Shown here piece by piece: positions 24,963 through 35,179 of a DNA stretch of 64,000 bases. Source of the stretch: Christensenella sp. UBA1685 (GTDB taxonomy: Bacteria; Bacillota; Clostridia; Christensenellales; CAG-138); the NCBI GenBank assembly GCA_002320595.1, contig DCKB01000076.1, positions 51,570-115,569 on the forward strand, written 5' to 3'. The position numbers and the translations under genes are program-made. Each line of letters opens with the position of its first letter. Position 1 is the first letter of the stretch. The notes beneath the pieces were generated by a model. It saw nothing but the letters and a program-made list of their open reading frames with translations, was not told where the DNA came from and did not search any database.

Positions 24963-27527
24963 TCACTTTGTTTCAAACCAGCTTCTGCCGATTTTCACAT
25001 CCGCGCGCAGCGGCACCGACAGTTGGATTACGTTCTGCATGCACTCGGTAAGCAGCGCCGCTACGTGTTCCGCCTCGTCCTTCGGCGCGTCAATAATAAG
25101 CTCATCGTGAATCTGCAGGATCAATTTTGCGCGAAGGCCTTCGCACGTGAGACGCTGATGTACGCGCACCATTGCAAGTTTGATTATATCTGCCGCTGCT
25201 CCCTGAATGGGCATGTTCATCGCCACGCGTTCGCCAAAGGATCGCGTGTTGTAGTTGGAGGACTGCAGCTCCGGAAGTTCGCGCCGCCTTCCCATCAGTG
25301 TTTTTACATAACCATCCCGTTTGCCGGCTTCAACGCTTTCGAGCATATAGCGCCGAATGCCCGGATAGCGGGTTAGGTACAGGTCGATGTAGCGGGCGGC
25401 TTCCTTGCGTGTGATGCCGAGATTGCGCGCAAGCCCGAAATCGCTGATGCCATATACGATACCGAAATTCACGGCCTTCGCTGCGCTGCGCTGCATACCC
25501 GTAACAGCCTCAAACGGCACGCCGAACACCTCGGACGCCGTGCGGCGGTGGATGTCATCACCCTCGCAAAAAGCACGGATCATGCCCTCATCCCCGCTCA
25601 TATGCGCAAGCAGGCGCAGCTCAATCTGCGAATAGTCTGCATCCACAAGCAGGTTTCCCTTGCTTGCAACGAACGCCTTTCGGATCTCACGCCCAAGCTC
25701 CGTGCGCACGGGGATGTTTTGCAGGTTTGGCTCCGTGCTTGAAATGCGCCCGGTCGCCGTCACGTTCTGGTTAAAGCGCGTGTGCACGCGTCCGCTCTCC
25801 GGCCGGATGACGGCAACGAGGCCGTCAAGGAATGTGCTGCAAAGCTTTGAAAGCGTGCGGTATTCAATGATAAGCGGCACAATTTCGTGCTTATCGGCAA
25901 GCGTTTCAAGCGTTTCCGCATCCGTGGAGTACCCGGACTTCGTTTTTTTCCAGGGCGGGAGCTGGAGCTTATCGAACAAGATCGTACGGAGCTGCTTCGT
26001 GGAAAGGATATTGAAGCGTTCCCCCGCAAGGCTGAAGATTTGCTCCGCGATTGCATCGATGCGCGCCTTGAATGCAGCGCTCATTTCCTTGAGAACGTCC
26101 GCATCGAGCGCAAACCCAATGCGTTCCATATCAAACAGCACATGCTCCAGCGGGAGTTCCACCTCCTTGTACAGCCATGTGAGTCCCTTTTCCGCAAGCT
26201 CCGGCAGCATGGAATCAGCAAGGCGCAGCAACGCCGCGGCTCCGCTTTCCGAAAAGCCGAGCCGCTCCGTCGCAAGCGTTTTCAGCGTATCGGCGGGATG
26301 AATGGCATGGAGAAGATAGTCCGTAAGCATGGCGTCAAACGTTACGCCGGCGAGCTTAACTCCAAAACGTGCAAGGATATGCCGAAAACGCTTCGCATCG
26401 AACACAAGCTTCTCAATCGCCTCGTTTTCCAGTGCACCCCGAAGCGCTGTATATACCTGATTTTCGTCAAGCCCTGCATCAAGGAGCGTTGCGCCAAGCA
26501 CAACATCATATTGCGTTGCACCGTCGGTAGAAAGCGACAGGGTATCTTCGATATGGAGCGCAAGGCGACGCGCTCCGGAGAGCGACTGCGCAAGCGCTGC
26601 CAGTTTTCCGGCGTCATCCACGCGGATATGCGTTATTTTGTTTCCTTCCAGAGGCGCCCCCGGTGCGACATCTTCTCCTTTGGGCAGGCGCGAAAGCAAG
26701 CTGCGGAGTTCAAGTTCCTGCATCATCGGCGCGCCCCCCGCCATGCGCGCGGGTTCAAACGCACATTCTTCAAGGCCAAACTGCACCGGCGCATGCGTAT
26801 CGATGATCCCCATGCGATAGCTCATACGTGCGCTTTCCGCGCCGTCCAGAAGTTTCTTTTGCAAGGCCCCTTTTTCCTCACCGGCATGGGCGAGCACGTT
26901 CTCAAGCGTCCCATATTTATCGAGCAGCTTGCGTGCCGTCTTTTCCCCCACACCGGGAATCCCCGGCAGGTTATCCGAGCTATCCCCCATCAAGCCCTTC
27001 AAGTCCGGCATGCGCGCTGGCGTAAGGCCGTATTGTTCCATGAGGAGGGCTTCGTCGTACTCCACCGTTTCGTTTGTTTTTTTCGGCATGAGCACATGGG
27101 TATTGGGGCCGATGAGCTGCAGCGCATCCCGGTCGCCCGTGACAAGCAGCGCGTCCACGCCGCCCTCGTTTGCGATGCGCGCGAATGTTCCTAAAATATC
27201 GTCCGCTTCAAAGCGGGGGCACTCGCATACGGCAATCCCCATTTCGCCCAGCAGTTTTTTCATCAGCGGAACCTGTGCGCGCAGGTCGTCCGGCGTTGCT
27301 GCTCGCCCTGCCTTGTAAGCGTCATATTGCGCATGGCGGAATGTCGGCCCATGCATATCGAATGCAACGAGCAGATAATCTGGCTTTTCCTGCACAAGCT
27401 TAAACAGTGTAGAAAGGAACCCATAGATGGCTCCCGTCGGCACTCCGGATTTCGTCATCATGGAAGGGAGGGCAAAATACGCCCTGTAAAGAATATTGTT
27501 TCCGTCGATTACAATCAGCTTTTTCAA
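24963..27527 (-). CDS. polA: DNA polymerase I
   Basis: An 854-residue polymerase for Okazaki-fragment processing and repair. An N-terminal 5'-3' exonuclease (FEADDILGT, GDSSDNLPGIPGVGEKTA) precedes a degenerate 3'-5' exonuclease region (about 300-450) where I cannot find the metal-binding Asp-x-Glu motif. The polymerase domain has DYSQIELRLLAHMSGD (near 632), the O helix RSAAKAVNFGIVYG and the catalytic QIHDELIID (near 805). Loss of proofreading is common in Gram-positive PolI. Confidence 0.97.
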   Translation of the reverse strand: MKKLIVIDGNNILYRAYFALPSMMTKSGVPTGAIYGFLSTLFKLVQEKPDYLLVAFDMHGPTFRHAQYDAYKAGRAATPDDLRAQVPLMKKLLGEMGIAVCECPRFEADDILGTFARIANEGGVDALLVTGDRDALQLIGPNTHVLMPKKTNETVEYDEALLMEQYGLTPARMPDLKGLMGDSSDNLPGIPGVGEKTARKLLDKYGTLENVLAHAGEEKGALQKKLLDGAESARMSYRMGIIDTHAPVQFGLEECAFEPARMAGGAPMMQELELRSLLSRLPKGEDVAPGAPLEGNKITHIRVDDAGKLAALAQSLSGARRLALHIEDTLSLSTDGATQYDVVLGATLLDAGLDENQVYTALRGALENEAIEKLVFDAKRFRHILARFGVKLAGVTFDAMLTDYLLHAIHPADTLKTLATERLGFSESGAAALLRLADSMLPELAEKGLTWLYKEVELPLEHVLFDMERIGFALDADVLKEMSAAFKARIDAIAEQIFSLAGERFNILSTKQLRTILFDKLQLPPWKKTKSGYSTDAETLETLADKHEIVPLIIEYRTLSKLCSTFLDGLVAVIRPESGRVHTRFNQNVTATGRISSTEPNLQNIPVRTELGREIRKAFVASKGNLLVDADYSQIELRLLAHMSGDEGMIRAFCEGDDIHRRTASEVFGVPFEAVTGMQRSAAKAVNFGIVYGISDFGLARNLGITRKEAARYIDLYLTRYPGIRRYMLESVEAGKRDGYVKTLMGRRRELPELQSSNYNTRSFGERVAMNMPIQGAAADIIKLAMVRVHQRLTCEGLRAKLILQIHDELIIDAPKDEAEHVAALLTECMQNVIQLSVPLRADVKIGRSWFETK

Positions 27528-27610
27528 CCGTTCGTTTCTCCTTTTCTGTGCCCTCAGGATACCACCCTCTGCGCGGCAATTCCAATCAATAATCCATGAA
27601 TTTTTGCGCT

Positions 27611-28921
27611 TCAGGCGATCACATCATATACCATCGGCGCATGTGCAGGCGCCTGCTCTGAAAGCGTAACGGACCGGCGCACAAGCTCCGCCGCTTCTGC
27701 AGCATGCGACGGATCATTCACATACAGCGTAGCAATTGGCTCATCCGCCGCAACGTGCATTCCGTGCCGCTTGTGCATCACAAGCCCAACGGCAGGGTCG
27801 ATCCGATCCGCCTTGGTAGCGCGGCCGGCGCCCAAAAGCTGTGCCGCAACGCCGATGCGTTCCGCCCGCATGGCCGAAACATAGCCCGCGCGCCCGAGCG
27901 TGACAGGAAGCTTTTCCCGCACGGCGCAAAGCATATCCGGCGCATGGATGCACGCCACATCTCCGCCAAGCGCCAGAAGCATCATGGAAAGCTTCTCCAG
28001 CCCCGCCCCGCTTTGAAGCGCCCGGCGCAGTTTTTCGCGCGCTTCCGCCTCATCAGCCGCAAGACCGGCAAGCAAAAGCATATGGGCAGCCAGCAGCATG
28101 GACACTTCATACAAAGGATCGCTTTCCGGGATTTTCCCGGAAAGCAGCTCGATCGCCTCGCGTACCTCCAGGCCATTGCCTACTGCCATCCCGAGCGGCT
28201 GGTTCATATCCGTTATGATGGCGACGGTACGCCGCCCCATGTGCGTCCCGATATCCACCATAGCGCGTGCAAGCGTTCGCGCCTCCTCAATCGTCTGCAT
28301 GAACGCGCCTGTGCCCACCTTCACATCCAGCACGATCGCATCTGCGCCCGCCGCAATTTTCTTGCTCATGACGCTTGAAGCGATAAGCGGGATGCTACTC
28401 ACAGTGCCCGTCACATCCCGAAGCGCATACATGCGCCTGTCGGCCGGGACAAGGGTTTCCGTTTGTCCCATCACGCAAAGGCCGGTCTTATGTACGATCT
28501 CAAAAAAGCGCCGGATCGGAATTTCTATATTGACACCGGGTATGGATTCAAGCTTGTCAAGCGTACCGCCGGTATGGCCAAGTCCGCGTCCGGACATTTT
28601 AGCCACGGTGCCGCCGCAAGCGGCAACAAGCGGCGCGACCACGAGCGTCGTCGTATCCCCAACGCCGCCCGTTGAGTGTTTATCGACCTTTACACCCGGC
28701 AAGGCGGACAGATCCACTGTATCGCCGGAACGGATCATCGCATCGGTCAGAGCGGCCGTCTCCGCCTGATTCATGCCCTGAAAACAGACGGCCATCATCC
28801 AGGCCGCCATCTGATAATCCGGCACGGCGCCTTTCACAAATCCGTCCACAAGCCAGGCGATCTCCGGCTGTGTCATTGCCTCGCCGCTTTTCTTCTTGAG
28901 GATCAAATCAACCGCACGCAC
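27611..28921 (-). CDS. pdp: Pyrimidine-nucleoside phosphorylase
   Basis: A 436-residue phosphorylase that splits uridine and thymidine to base and (deoxy)ribose-1-phosphate in pyrimidine salvage. The signature KHSTGGVGD is at residues 81-89, followed by SGRGLGHTGGTLDKLESI. The start is GTG with a GGGAGG site. Its neighbour cdd supplies uridine from cytidine, so the two fit one salvage route. Confidence 0.96.
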   Translation of the reverse strand: MRAVDLILKKKSGEAMTQPEIAWLVDGFVKGAVPDYQMAAWMMAVCFQGMNQAETAALTDAMIRSGDTVDLSALPGVKVDKHSTGGVGDTTTLVVAPLVAACGGTVAKMSGRGLGHTGGTLDKLESIPGVNIEIPIRRFFEIVHKTGLCVMGQTETLVPADRRMYALRDVTGTVSSIPLIASSVMSKKIAAGADAIVLDVKVGTGAFMQTIEEARTLARAMVDIGTHMGRRTVAIITDMNQPLGMAVGNGLEVREAIELLSGKIPESDPLYEVSMLLAAHMLLLAGLAADEAEAREKLRRALQSGAGLEKLSMMLLALGGDVACIHAPDMLCAVREKLPVTLGRAGYVSAMRAERIGVAAQLLGAGRATKADRIDPAVGLVMHKRHGMHVAADEPIATLYVNDPSHAAEAAELVRRSVTLSEQAPAHAPMVYDVIA

Positions 28922-28995
28922 CCTGCTTCCTCCCTTTCCGTTCAGTTTTGCACAAATGGGCGAACTTTGTTCTCCCCCTCATTCATGCCTCTGTT

Positions 28996-29889
28996 TTACT
29001 CATACCCCAGTTCGCGCATAGTGGAAAGACTGTTGCGCCAGTCATCCTTCACCTTAACCCAAAGCTGCAAATTCACGCGGGTACCGAGCATCCATTCCAT
29101 GTCATGCCGCGCTTCGGCCCCGATCTTTTTCAGCATTGCACCGCCTTTTCCGATGATGATGCCCTTATGCCCTTCCCGCTCGCAATAGATCGTCGCCCAT
29201 ACATCGCAGATTGGCTTATCCTCCCGCAGGAGCATTTTATCTACCCCAACCCCAATGCCGTGAGGCACTTCCTCTTTCAGAAGCATCAATGCCTTTTCGC
29301 GGATCAGCTCCGCGCAGATGACGCGTTCCGGCTGGTCGGTCACCATGTCGTCCGGGAAGTACTTCGGGCCTTCTTCCAAATGCGCGCGCAGCAATGCTTC
29401 CAGGGAATCTACGCCTTCGCCCGTTTCGGCAGATATTTCAGCCACTTGGCCGATGTAGGAAAGTGCCGCAAGCTTTTTCCGCATCTCCGCAACGATTCCC
29501 GGTTTTGCCGCATCAATTTTGTTGATTGCAGCAATCACGGGCGCTTTGGCAGACGCAAGTTTTTGCAGCAGCGCTTCGTCTTTTTCGCGGATCCCTTTTT
29601 CCGCATCCGTCAGGAACAGCACGGCTTCCACCTCATTGAGTGAATCATATGCAATTTTTAGCATATACTCACCCAGTCTGTTCTTCGGAGTGGTAACGCC
29701 GGGTGTATCCAGAAACACGATTTGGTACTCAGGCTTTGTCAGCACGCCCATCACACGGTTGCGCGTTGTCTGCGCGCGCGCCGATACGATGGAAACCTTC
29801 TGCCCGACAAAGCGGTTCATCAACGTGCTTTTTCCCACATTTGGCGAACCGATGATGGAAACAAAACCGGAACGAAACGCTGCGCTCAT
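28996..29889 (-). CDS. era: GTPase Era
   Basis: A 297-residue GTPase for 16S rRNA 3'-end maturation and 30S assembly. P-loop GSPNVGKS is at residues 14-21, switch region DTPGVTTPKNRLGE and NKID follow, and a C-terminal KH domain contains IGKGGAMLKKIG. ATG at 29889 overlaps the cdd stop (ATGA). It is the last gene of the yqfC-to-era run. Confidence 0.97.
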   Translation of the reverse strand: MSAAFRSGFVSIIGSPNVGKSTLMNRFVGQKVSIVSARAQTTRNRVMGVLTKPEYQIVFLDTPGVTTPKNRLGEYMLKIAYDSLNEVEAVLFLTDAEKGIREKDEALLQKLASAKAPVIAAINKIDAAKPGIVAEMRKKLAALSYIGQVAEISAETGEGVDSLEALLRAHLEEGPKYFPDDMVTDQPERVICAELIREKALMLLKEEVPHGIGVGVDKMLLREDKPICDVWATIYCEREGHKGIIIGKGGAMLKKIGAEARHDMEWMLGTRVNLQLWVKVKDDWRNSLSTMRELGYE

Positions 29890-30302
29890 TTTCCAAGATC
29901 CCTCGGCAGAAATGCATCCGGCAGCAAGTCCCCCATGGCGACCAGCTTGTACTCCCCTTTGCGATTCGCACAGATCACAGGCATTTCCGGATCGCAGAAT
30001 TCCGCAAGCACCTGGCGGCAAACGCCGCAGGGTACGGCGGGGTTTTCTCCATCCCAAACGATTGCAAGGGCATCAAACTGACGCTCGCCTTCATATACGG
30101 CTTTAAACATAGCGGTTCGTTCCGCACAGTTCGATGGAGAATATGCTGCGTTTTCAATGTTGCATCCAAGGTAATAAGCGCCTGTTGCCCCTTTCAGGCA
30201 TGCGCCCACGCGGAAGTTGGAATAGGGCGCATACGCTCTGTCCCGCGCTTCGTTGGCCATGCGCAGCATGTTTTTTACTTCAAAATCATGGATGTTCCTC
30301 AT
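29886..30302 (-). CDS. cdd: Cytidine deaminase
   Basis: A 138-residue zinc enzyme converting cytidine to uridine. The zinc ligands and proton donor are visible as Cys59-Ala-Glu61 and Cys92-x-x-Cys95 (PCGVC). The start overlaps the ybeY stop (ATGA) and the stop overlaps era, a conserved Firmicute order. Confidence 0.96.
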   Translation of the reverse strand: MRNIHDFEVKNMLRMANEARDRAYAPYSNFRVGACLKGATGAYYLGCNIENAAYSPSNCAERTAMFKAVYEGERQFDALAIVWDGENPAVPCGVCRQVLAEFCDPEMPVICANRKGEYKLVAMGDLLPDAFLPRDLGK

Positions 30303-30739
30303 CTTGTAATCCTCATCTTCTCTAAGATTTCATCCTGCCGCGCAAACATCCGCGCGCGGTCTTCGTCCATCATATGGTCATATCCCAAAAGGTGCAGCGT
30401 GCCATGCACGGTAAGGAACGTAAGTTCGCGCAGGAGAGAATGCCCGTATTCTTCAGCCTGCATCTCAGCGCGCGGAAGCGAAATGGCGATATCCCCCAGA
30501 AATGCATCCGGGATGGCTGGAAATGCATCCCCTTCCGCCGCCGGGAAACTCAGCACATCCGTCGGCCTGTCTACCCCGCGGTATTCGCGGTTCATCCGGT
30601 GAATTTCTTCATCATCCACCACAGAAATAGTTATGTCGCCCGCCGCGCCCTCGTATGCAAGTGCAGCCTCCGCCGCCGCGGTCAGCACGCGTTCCAGCAT
30701 CTCCGGCGTTTCAGGCAGGTCGGTCAGAATTTCGATCAT
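30299..30739 (-). CDS. ybeY: rRNA maturation endoribonuclease YbeY
   Basis: A 146-residue zinc metallo-RNase. The HGTLHLLGYDH motif supplies His112, His116 and His122. It is needed for 16S rRNA maturation and lies next to its functional partners era and phoH. The start overlaps the stop of the HD-domain gene. Confidence 0.96.
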   Translation of the reverse strand: MIEILTDLPETPEMLERVLTAAAEAALAYEGAAGDITISVVDDEEIHRMNREYRGVDRPTDVLSFPAAEGDAFPAIPDAFLGDIAISLPRAEMQAEEYGHSLLRELTFLTVHGTLHLLGYDHMMDEDRARMFARQDEILEKMRITR

Positions 30740-32877
30740 TTGTTCACCTCGGTAAGGTCAGGATACTCAATACGGTCATGCATGATGCCGCCAAACGTTT
30801 TCAAGAAGCTCTTTTCGATCTCGGTGAACTCGGCAAGGGTCAGCGGCGCATTGGTCATCATGTTATCGCTGTCCGTCATCTTGCCGTAAATAACCTTGTG
30901 CACCATCTCTTCGGCTTTGTCACGGCTTGTATCCCCCAACGAGCGCACTGCAGCCTCGCAGGAATCCGCCAGCATCACGATAGCGCTCTCCTTGGTTGAG
31001 GGCCGGTTTCCGGAATAGCGGAAGCTCTTCATTTGAACCTTGTCGCCCTCCGCCTGCTTTGCTTTATAAAAGAAATACGTCATAAGCGAATTCCCATGAT
31101 GCTCCGCGGCAATCCGAATGACTGCGGAAGGCATTTTATAACGCATGAGCAGCGTTACGCCATCCTTTTGATGCGCTATGATCGTTTGTGCGCTTTCCAG
31201 CGGAGGAAGCTTATCGTGGATATTCTCCCCATTTTTCTGGTTCTCTTTAAAATACAGCGGGCGGCGCAGCTTTCCCACATCGTGAAACAACGCGCCCACA
31301 CGTGCCAGCAGAGGATCTGCTCCCACGCGCTCAGCTGCTGCCTCCGCAAGCGCTGCCACCATAACAGAATGCTGGTATGTCCCCGGCGCTTCCACCATGA
31401 GCTGCTTGAGCAGTGGATGGTTTGTATTGCTCAGCTCGCTCAGGCGCGCGGGGGTTGCAACATCAAACACGGTTTCCCAAATTGAGAGTGATCCAACCAC
31501 AAGCAAGGTTGAAAGCATGGAGCTCCCCATCGTCCAGCCAATCCCCACAAGGATGGACAGGAACGCCTCCTTTGCCATGAGCATAACAGCCGTTACAACA
31601 AGCGATGCTGCGGCCCCGCCGATCGCCCCTGCCGCAATCAGCGCAGCCCGGCTTTGCGTCCTGCGCAGCGCAAACACGGAAGCTGCTCCTGCCGCAAGCG
31701 TAGCCGCAACGGCCATAAATGAATCCATCCCAAGCAGAGCCGTGCCGGTACCGCTTGCCATCAAACCAAGCGCGATGGAAAACAATCCGGAAAGTGCGAG
31801 CGCCGTCCTCTGGCATACCAACAACGCTGTGAGCATCACAGCGATGAGCACAGGGGTCATGCGGGTATCCAATGTGCTGCACAGAAGCGCAATGAGCATC
31901 GTGAGCACCGTGAGCACCGTAAGGATAATCATGCGTTTGGTATCATGAAACACCTCGGTGCGGTAAAAATAAAGGTAAATCGCAAACAGGGTAAAGGCGG
32001 CAAGCAGGATCAGCAGCGTTCCAAACACAAGCGGCTGGTTGCTTTGTTCTGCACGCACAAGGGAAAGGTCGCTCAAAATAGCGTATTGCGCCGCCGTCAG
32101 TTCCATGCCGCGTTCTACGATGGTTTCGCCTTTCTTGATCGTCACAGGGGCAACCGCAGCAGCAGCTTCTTCCTGCGCCTGCTTCGTCGCCTCTTCGTCC
32201 ACCACGAGCGTTGGTTCCATATAGGTATTGATCGCCAGCGCGGCCACATCTTTCAGGCCCGCAGTAAGGCTTGTGGTTGCATTGACTTCCCGCACGCAGG
32301 TAGCCTTCACTGCAGAAAGCCCTTCCGCAGAAAGTCCTGCGCCCAGAGATGTTTCGAGCTTTGGGAGCACGAGGTCCTTCATCAGCTGGATTTCGGACGC
32401 CCCTGCGGCAAGTACTGCGCAAAGCTGTGCTTCTTCCAAATTCGGCTGCGTTCCGGCACAGAAGGATGCTTTCTGTTCCGCGCTGAGCAATGCCGCCCAG
32501 TCTTCTGCCGTCATTGCCTGCTCCACATCCGCAGGCCGCAATCCATCTGCCTCCGCACGCAGGGCCGCAAGTTCGGCAAAAAAGGCAGCCGCACCATCCA
32601 TACACGCCTGAATGCGCTCTGTATCAATGCGGTATGCCGTCTGCGCCGCAGCGCGCGCTGCATCCCGCAAGGCCTCGGTTGCGCTCTCATCCGTTACGCT
32701 ATGCGTCGCATAGATCGTATATGCGGAAGTTTCTCCTACTTTTACATCGTAATGCTTTGGCGTCGCTGCAGTAAGCACGGAAAAATACGTGATGACAAAC
32801 GCTACAGCGAGAAGCAGGAGCGAAATAATCCTTATATTCTTTTTTGTTATCGCCCGTTTTCCTTCGCGCTTTGCCAT
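30736..32877 (-). CDS. PgpH-like membrane HD phosphohydrolase (7TM-HD)
   Basis: A 713-residue membrane protein: an N-terminal helix, a large extracytoplasmic domain (about residues 40-290, 7TMR-HDED type), a bundle of about seven membrane helices and a C-terminal HD domain with FHDVGKLRRP (near residue 522) and AEHHG. PgpH in Listeria hydrolyses c-di-AMP; the same architecture and gene position suggest that here. ATG at 32877 has a GGGAGGT site; 4 bases separate it from phoH. Confidence 0.93.
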   Translation of the reverse strand: MAKREGKRAITKKNIRIISLLLLAVAFVITYFSVLTAATPKHYDVKVGETSAYTIYATHSVTDESATEALRDAARAAAQTAYRIDTERIQACMDGAAAFFAELAALRAEADGLRPADVEQAMTAEDWAALLSAEQKASFCAGTQPNLEEAQLCAVLAAGASEIQLMKDLVLPKLETSLGAGLSAEGLSAVKATCVREVNATTSLTAGLKDVAALAINTYMEPTLVVDEEATKQAQEEAAAAVAPVTIKKGETIVERGMELTAAQYAILSDLSLVRAEQSNQPLVFGTLLILLAAFTLFAIYLYFYRTEVFHDTKRMIILTVLTVLTMLIALLCSTLDTRMTPVLIAVMLTALLVCQRTALALSGLFSIALGLMASGTGTALLGMDSFMAVAATLAAGAASVFALRRTQSRAALIAAGAIGGAAASLVVTAVMLMAKEAFLSILVGIGWTMGSSMLSTLLVVGSLSIWETVFDVATPARLSELSNTNHPLLKQLMVEAPGTYQHSVMVAALAEAAAERVGADPLLARVGALFHDVGKLRRPLYFKENQKNGENIHDKLPPLESAQTIIAHQKDGVTLLMRYKMPSAVIRIAAEHHGNSLMTYFFYKAKQAEGDKVQMKSFRYSGNRPSTKESAIVMLADSCEAAVRSLGDTSRDKAEEMVHKVIYGKMTDSDNMMTNAPLTLAEFTEIEKSFLKTFGGIMHDRIEYPDLTEVNK

Positions 32878-32881
32878 GCCG

Positions 32882-33931
32882 CTACCTCCCAATGCTGCCG
32901 TCTTTCCGGTATGCCCTGTCATACGCGCTGATGATGCGCTGCACCATTTCGTGCCGCACAACATCCTTATGCGTCAAGTAAATCTGCGCGATTCCTTCCA
33001 CACCCTTGAGCACATCAAGCGCATGTACCAGACCGCTCTTGCGTTCATGCGGAAGGTCGATCTGCGTTATATCGCCTGTTACAACTACGCGGGAGCCTTC
33101 TCCAAAGCGTGTAAGGAACATTTTCATTTGCTCAACGGTGCAGTTCTGCGCCTCATCCAGAATGATATATGCATCGCTAAGCGTGCGGCCGCGCATATAT
33201 GCGAGCGGAGCGACTTCGATCACACCGCGTTCACTCAGGTTTTTGAAGCTCTCTGCACCCAAAAAGTCGTATAGCGCATCATAGAGCGGCCGGAGATAAG
33301 GATCCACCTTGTTTTGCAGATCGCCCGGCAGGAAGCCCAGCTTTTCCCCAGCCTCAACGGCCGGGCGCGTCAGAATGATTTTTTCAACTTCCTTGTTTTT
33401 ATAAGCAAGCACAGCCATCGCTACAGCAAGATAGGTTTTTCCCGTTCCGGCAGGGCCAACGCCAAAGACTACGGTATGCCGTTTCAGCGCCGAAACATAT
33501 TTTTTCTGACCAAGCGTTTTGCATTTAATGCGCCTGCCCTTGTTGGTAAAGGCAACGACATCATCAAGAAGTTCCGTGATGAGTTCTGCATTGCCTTCCT
33601 TTGCAAGGTCGATGGCATATCGTATGCGGCTGCGGTCAATCGCCTCGCCGCGGCGCAGCGTCATAAGCAGCTTGTCCGTAACCACAGCCGCAAGTTCTGC
33701 GCTCCCATCTTCCCCTTCAATGCGGATGCAATCCCCTTCCGTACGGATATGTGCGCCTGTTTCATCCTCGATGATTTTCAAGTTTTCATCGAACACGCCA
33801 AAAAGGCGGATCATTTCATCCATTGATTCCACCGGCACAACCCGCACTGCGGTTTGGCCGCCCGCCATCTGCCGTTTTTCCGCGGAAGTCCCGTTCTCTT
33901 CCGGTTGCCGTAAATCAGTCCTGTTCTCCAT
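32882..33931 (-). CDS. PhoH-family ATPase (YbeZ-like)
   Basis: A 349-residue cytoplasmic ATPase with a small KH-like N-terminal domain and a PhoH P-loop domain: GPAGTGKT near residue 163 and IILDEAQN for Walker B. PhoH proteins act with YbeY in RNA metabolism, and ybeY lies two genes downstream. The start codon overlaps the end of yqfD by 17 bases. Confidence 0.95.
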   Translation of the reverse strand: MENRTDLRQPEENGTSAEKRQMAGGQTAVRVVPVESMDEMIRLFGVFDENLKIIEDETGAHIRTEGDCIRIEGEDGSAELAAVVTDKLLMTLRRGEAIDRSRIRYAIDLAKEGNAELITELLDDVVAFTNKGRRIKCKTLGQKKYVSALKRHTVVFGVGPAGTGKTYLAVAMAVLAYKNKEVEKIILTRPAVEAGEKLGFLPGDLQNKVDPYLRPLYDALYDFLGAESFKNLSERGVIEVAPLAYMRGRTLSDAYIILDEAQNCTVEQMKMFLTRFGEGSRVVVTGDITQIDLPHERKSGLVHALDVLKGVEGIAQIYLTHKDVVRHEMVQRIISAYDRAYRKDGSIGR

Positions 33932-35123
33932 GCGGTTCCTTGATTTCCTTTATTTCCCCAATGTTTTCTTCGGTTGTAACGAGGATCGAAGCCTGCAAAG
34001 CGCCATCCTCCAGCCAAACCGTCTCGCTCTCCTTTGAAAGGATACGCGCGTTCTCCGGCAGTGTTTCCGACATGACCCGCTCCGCCTTGCGCAAAGCAGC
34101 CTGTGCGAGTTCATCCTGCGTGGCCGAAGCTTCCCGTTCAGCAAGCTCATAAAGCCGTATGCGCTCCGCCGTAAACGGCAAAAAGCAGTTGGTAAGCGCA
34201 TATTTGGCCGTCGGCTCCTCCCGCGCGTTCTCCCATGCATCCTCCGCTGCAAATCCGTTTGAGAGGAATTCCCATCCAAACAGGCCGATGCGCGCACAAA
34301 TTCGCGTTTCCCCGGTCTCAACCGGCTTTGTGATCGTGGGGCCAACAGTAGCCTGAAATCGATAAAGCACCGTTGCCATCACTTCCCCACGAGCCTGTGT
34401 GAGAAGCGTGTGCGTTTCATCGCTGCGCAGCACGCCTGTAATGAGCTCCTGACCGGCAAGCACTGCGTCCCCCACGTGCACCTTTGCCTTGCCATCGTAG
34501 ACTGTAATGCTTGTAATTACGCCATCCTTTGCGGCATAAATGCTCACGGGCGTTTTTTGCCCGCCGGATGGGAGCTGCGGAATTGCTTCCGCCTCCTGCA
34601 ATGAGACGCGCAGCGTTACGCCGTCCAGCCGTGCGCCCGCCCATGCAATGCGCGGATCGGACGCCATGAGTTCACCGCCCAGTTGGGATGTGGGCACAGC
34701 GTTGCGCCGTGAGCCAATGCGAACTTCCATAGTATCAAGCGCAGCGAGTACCTCCGCCTCCCGTACCGTATCGCAGCCTTCTACCTCGATAAACCAGATG
34801 CGCCTGGATGCCGCTACGAGAAGCGCCAGCACGATTGCCCATCCATAGAGCAGCACTTTGCGGAAACGCAGCCTGGAAAGACGCATAATGAATCCGCGCT
34901 TTTCCAAAATGCGTACATGCACATTTTGACCGCGCACGAGCGTCCGCAATGCATAAAATCCCTCCACGCTCACACGTGCCGTAACGGTGGCAACCCCCGT
35001 GCGCCGCACACGCCAGATCTCAATCCCGCTGTGCACAGCAAGGTTCAGGAACCGTTCCAGCCCCTTACCTTTGATTTCAATGATAACATATCCGGCAACA
35101 GAATTCCATATGCCTGTCAACAT
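33915..35123 (-). CDS. yqfD: Sporulation protein YqfD
   Basis: A 402-residue membrane protein of the YqfD/SpoIVFA-like family: a cytoplasmic N-terminal domain (GYVIIEIKGKGLERFLN), one membrane helix (about residues 90-108) and a large extracytoplasmic part (WFIEVEGCDTV). It is made in the mother cell in Bacillus. ATG at 35123 follows GGGAG. It is paired with yqfC. Confidence 0.92.
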   Translation of the reverse strand: MLTGIWNSVAGYVIIEIKGKGLERFLNLAVHSGIEIWRVRRTGVATVTARVSVEGFYALRTLVRGQNVHVRILEKRGFIMRLSRLRFRKVLLYGWAIVLALLVAASRRIWFIEVEGCDTVREAEVLAALDTMEVRIGSRRNAVPTSQLGGELMASDPRIAWAGARLDGVTLRVSLQEAEAIPQLPSGGQKTPVSIYAAKDGVITSITVYDGKAKVHVGDAVLAGQELITGVLRSDETHTLLTQARGEVMATVLYRFQATVGPTITKPVETGETRICARIGLFGWEFLSNGFAAEDAWENAREEPTAKYALTNCFLPFTAERIRLYELAEREASATQDELAQAALRKAERVMSETLPENARILSKESETVWLEDGALQASILVTTEENIGEIKEIKEPHGEQD

Positions 35124-35179
35124 CAACAGCTCCCAAACAAGAATTCACAAACTTTTCTTATTTTTATCCATCCCTTCAT

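Noticed and set aside
25887..27194. 435-codon plus-strand ORF
   Set aside because: Antisense to polA; Arg/His/Cys-rich shadow without domain features.
24963..27527. Loss of 3'-5' exonuclease motifs in PolI as a novelty
   Set aside because: Inactive proofreading domains are common in Gram-positive and Thermus-type DNA polymerase I.
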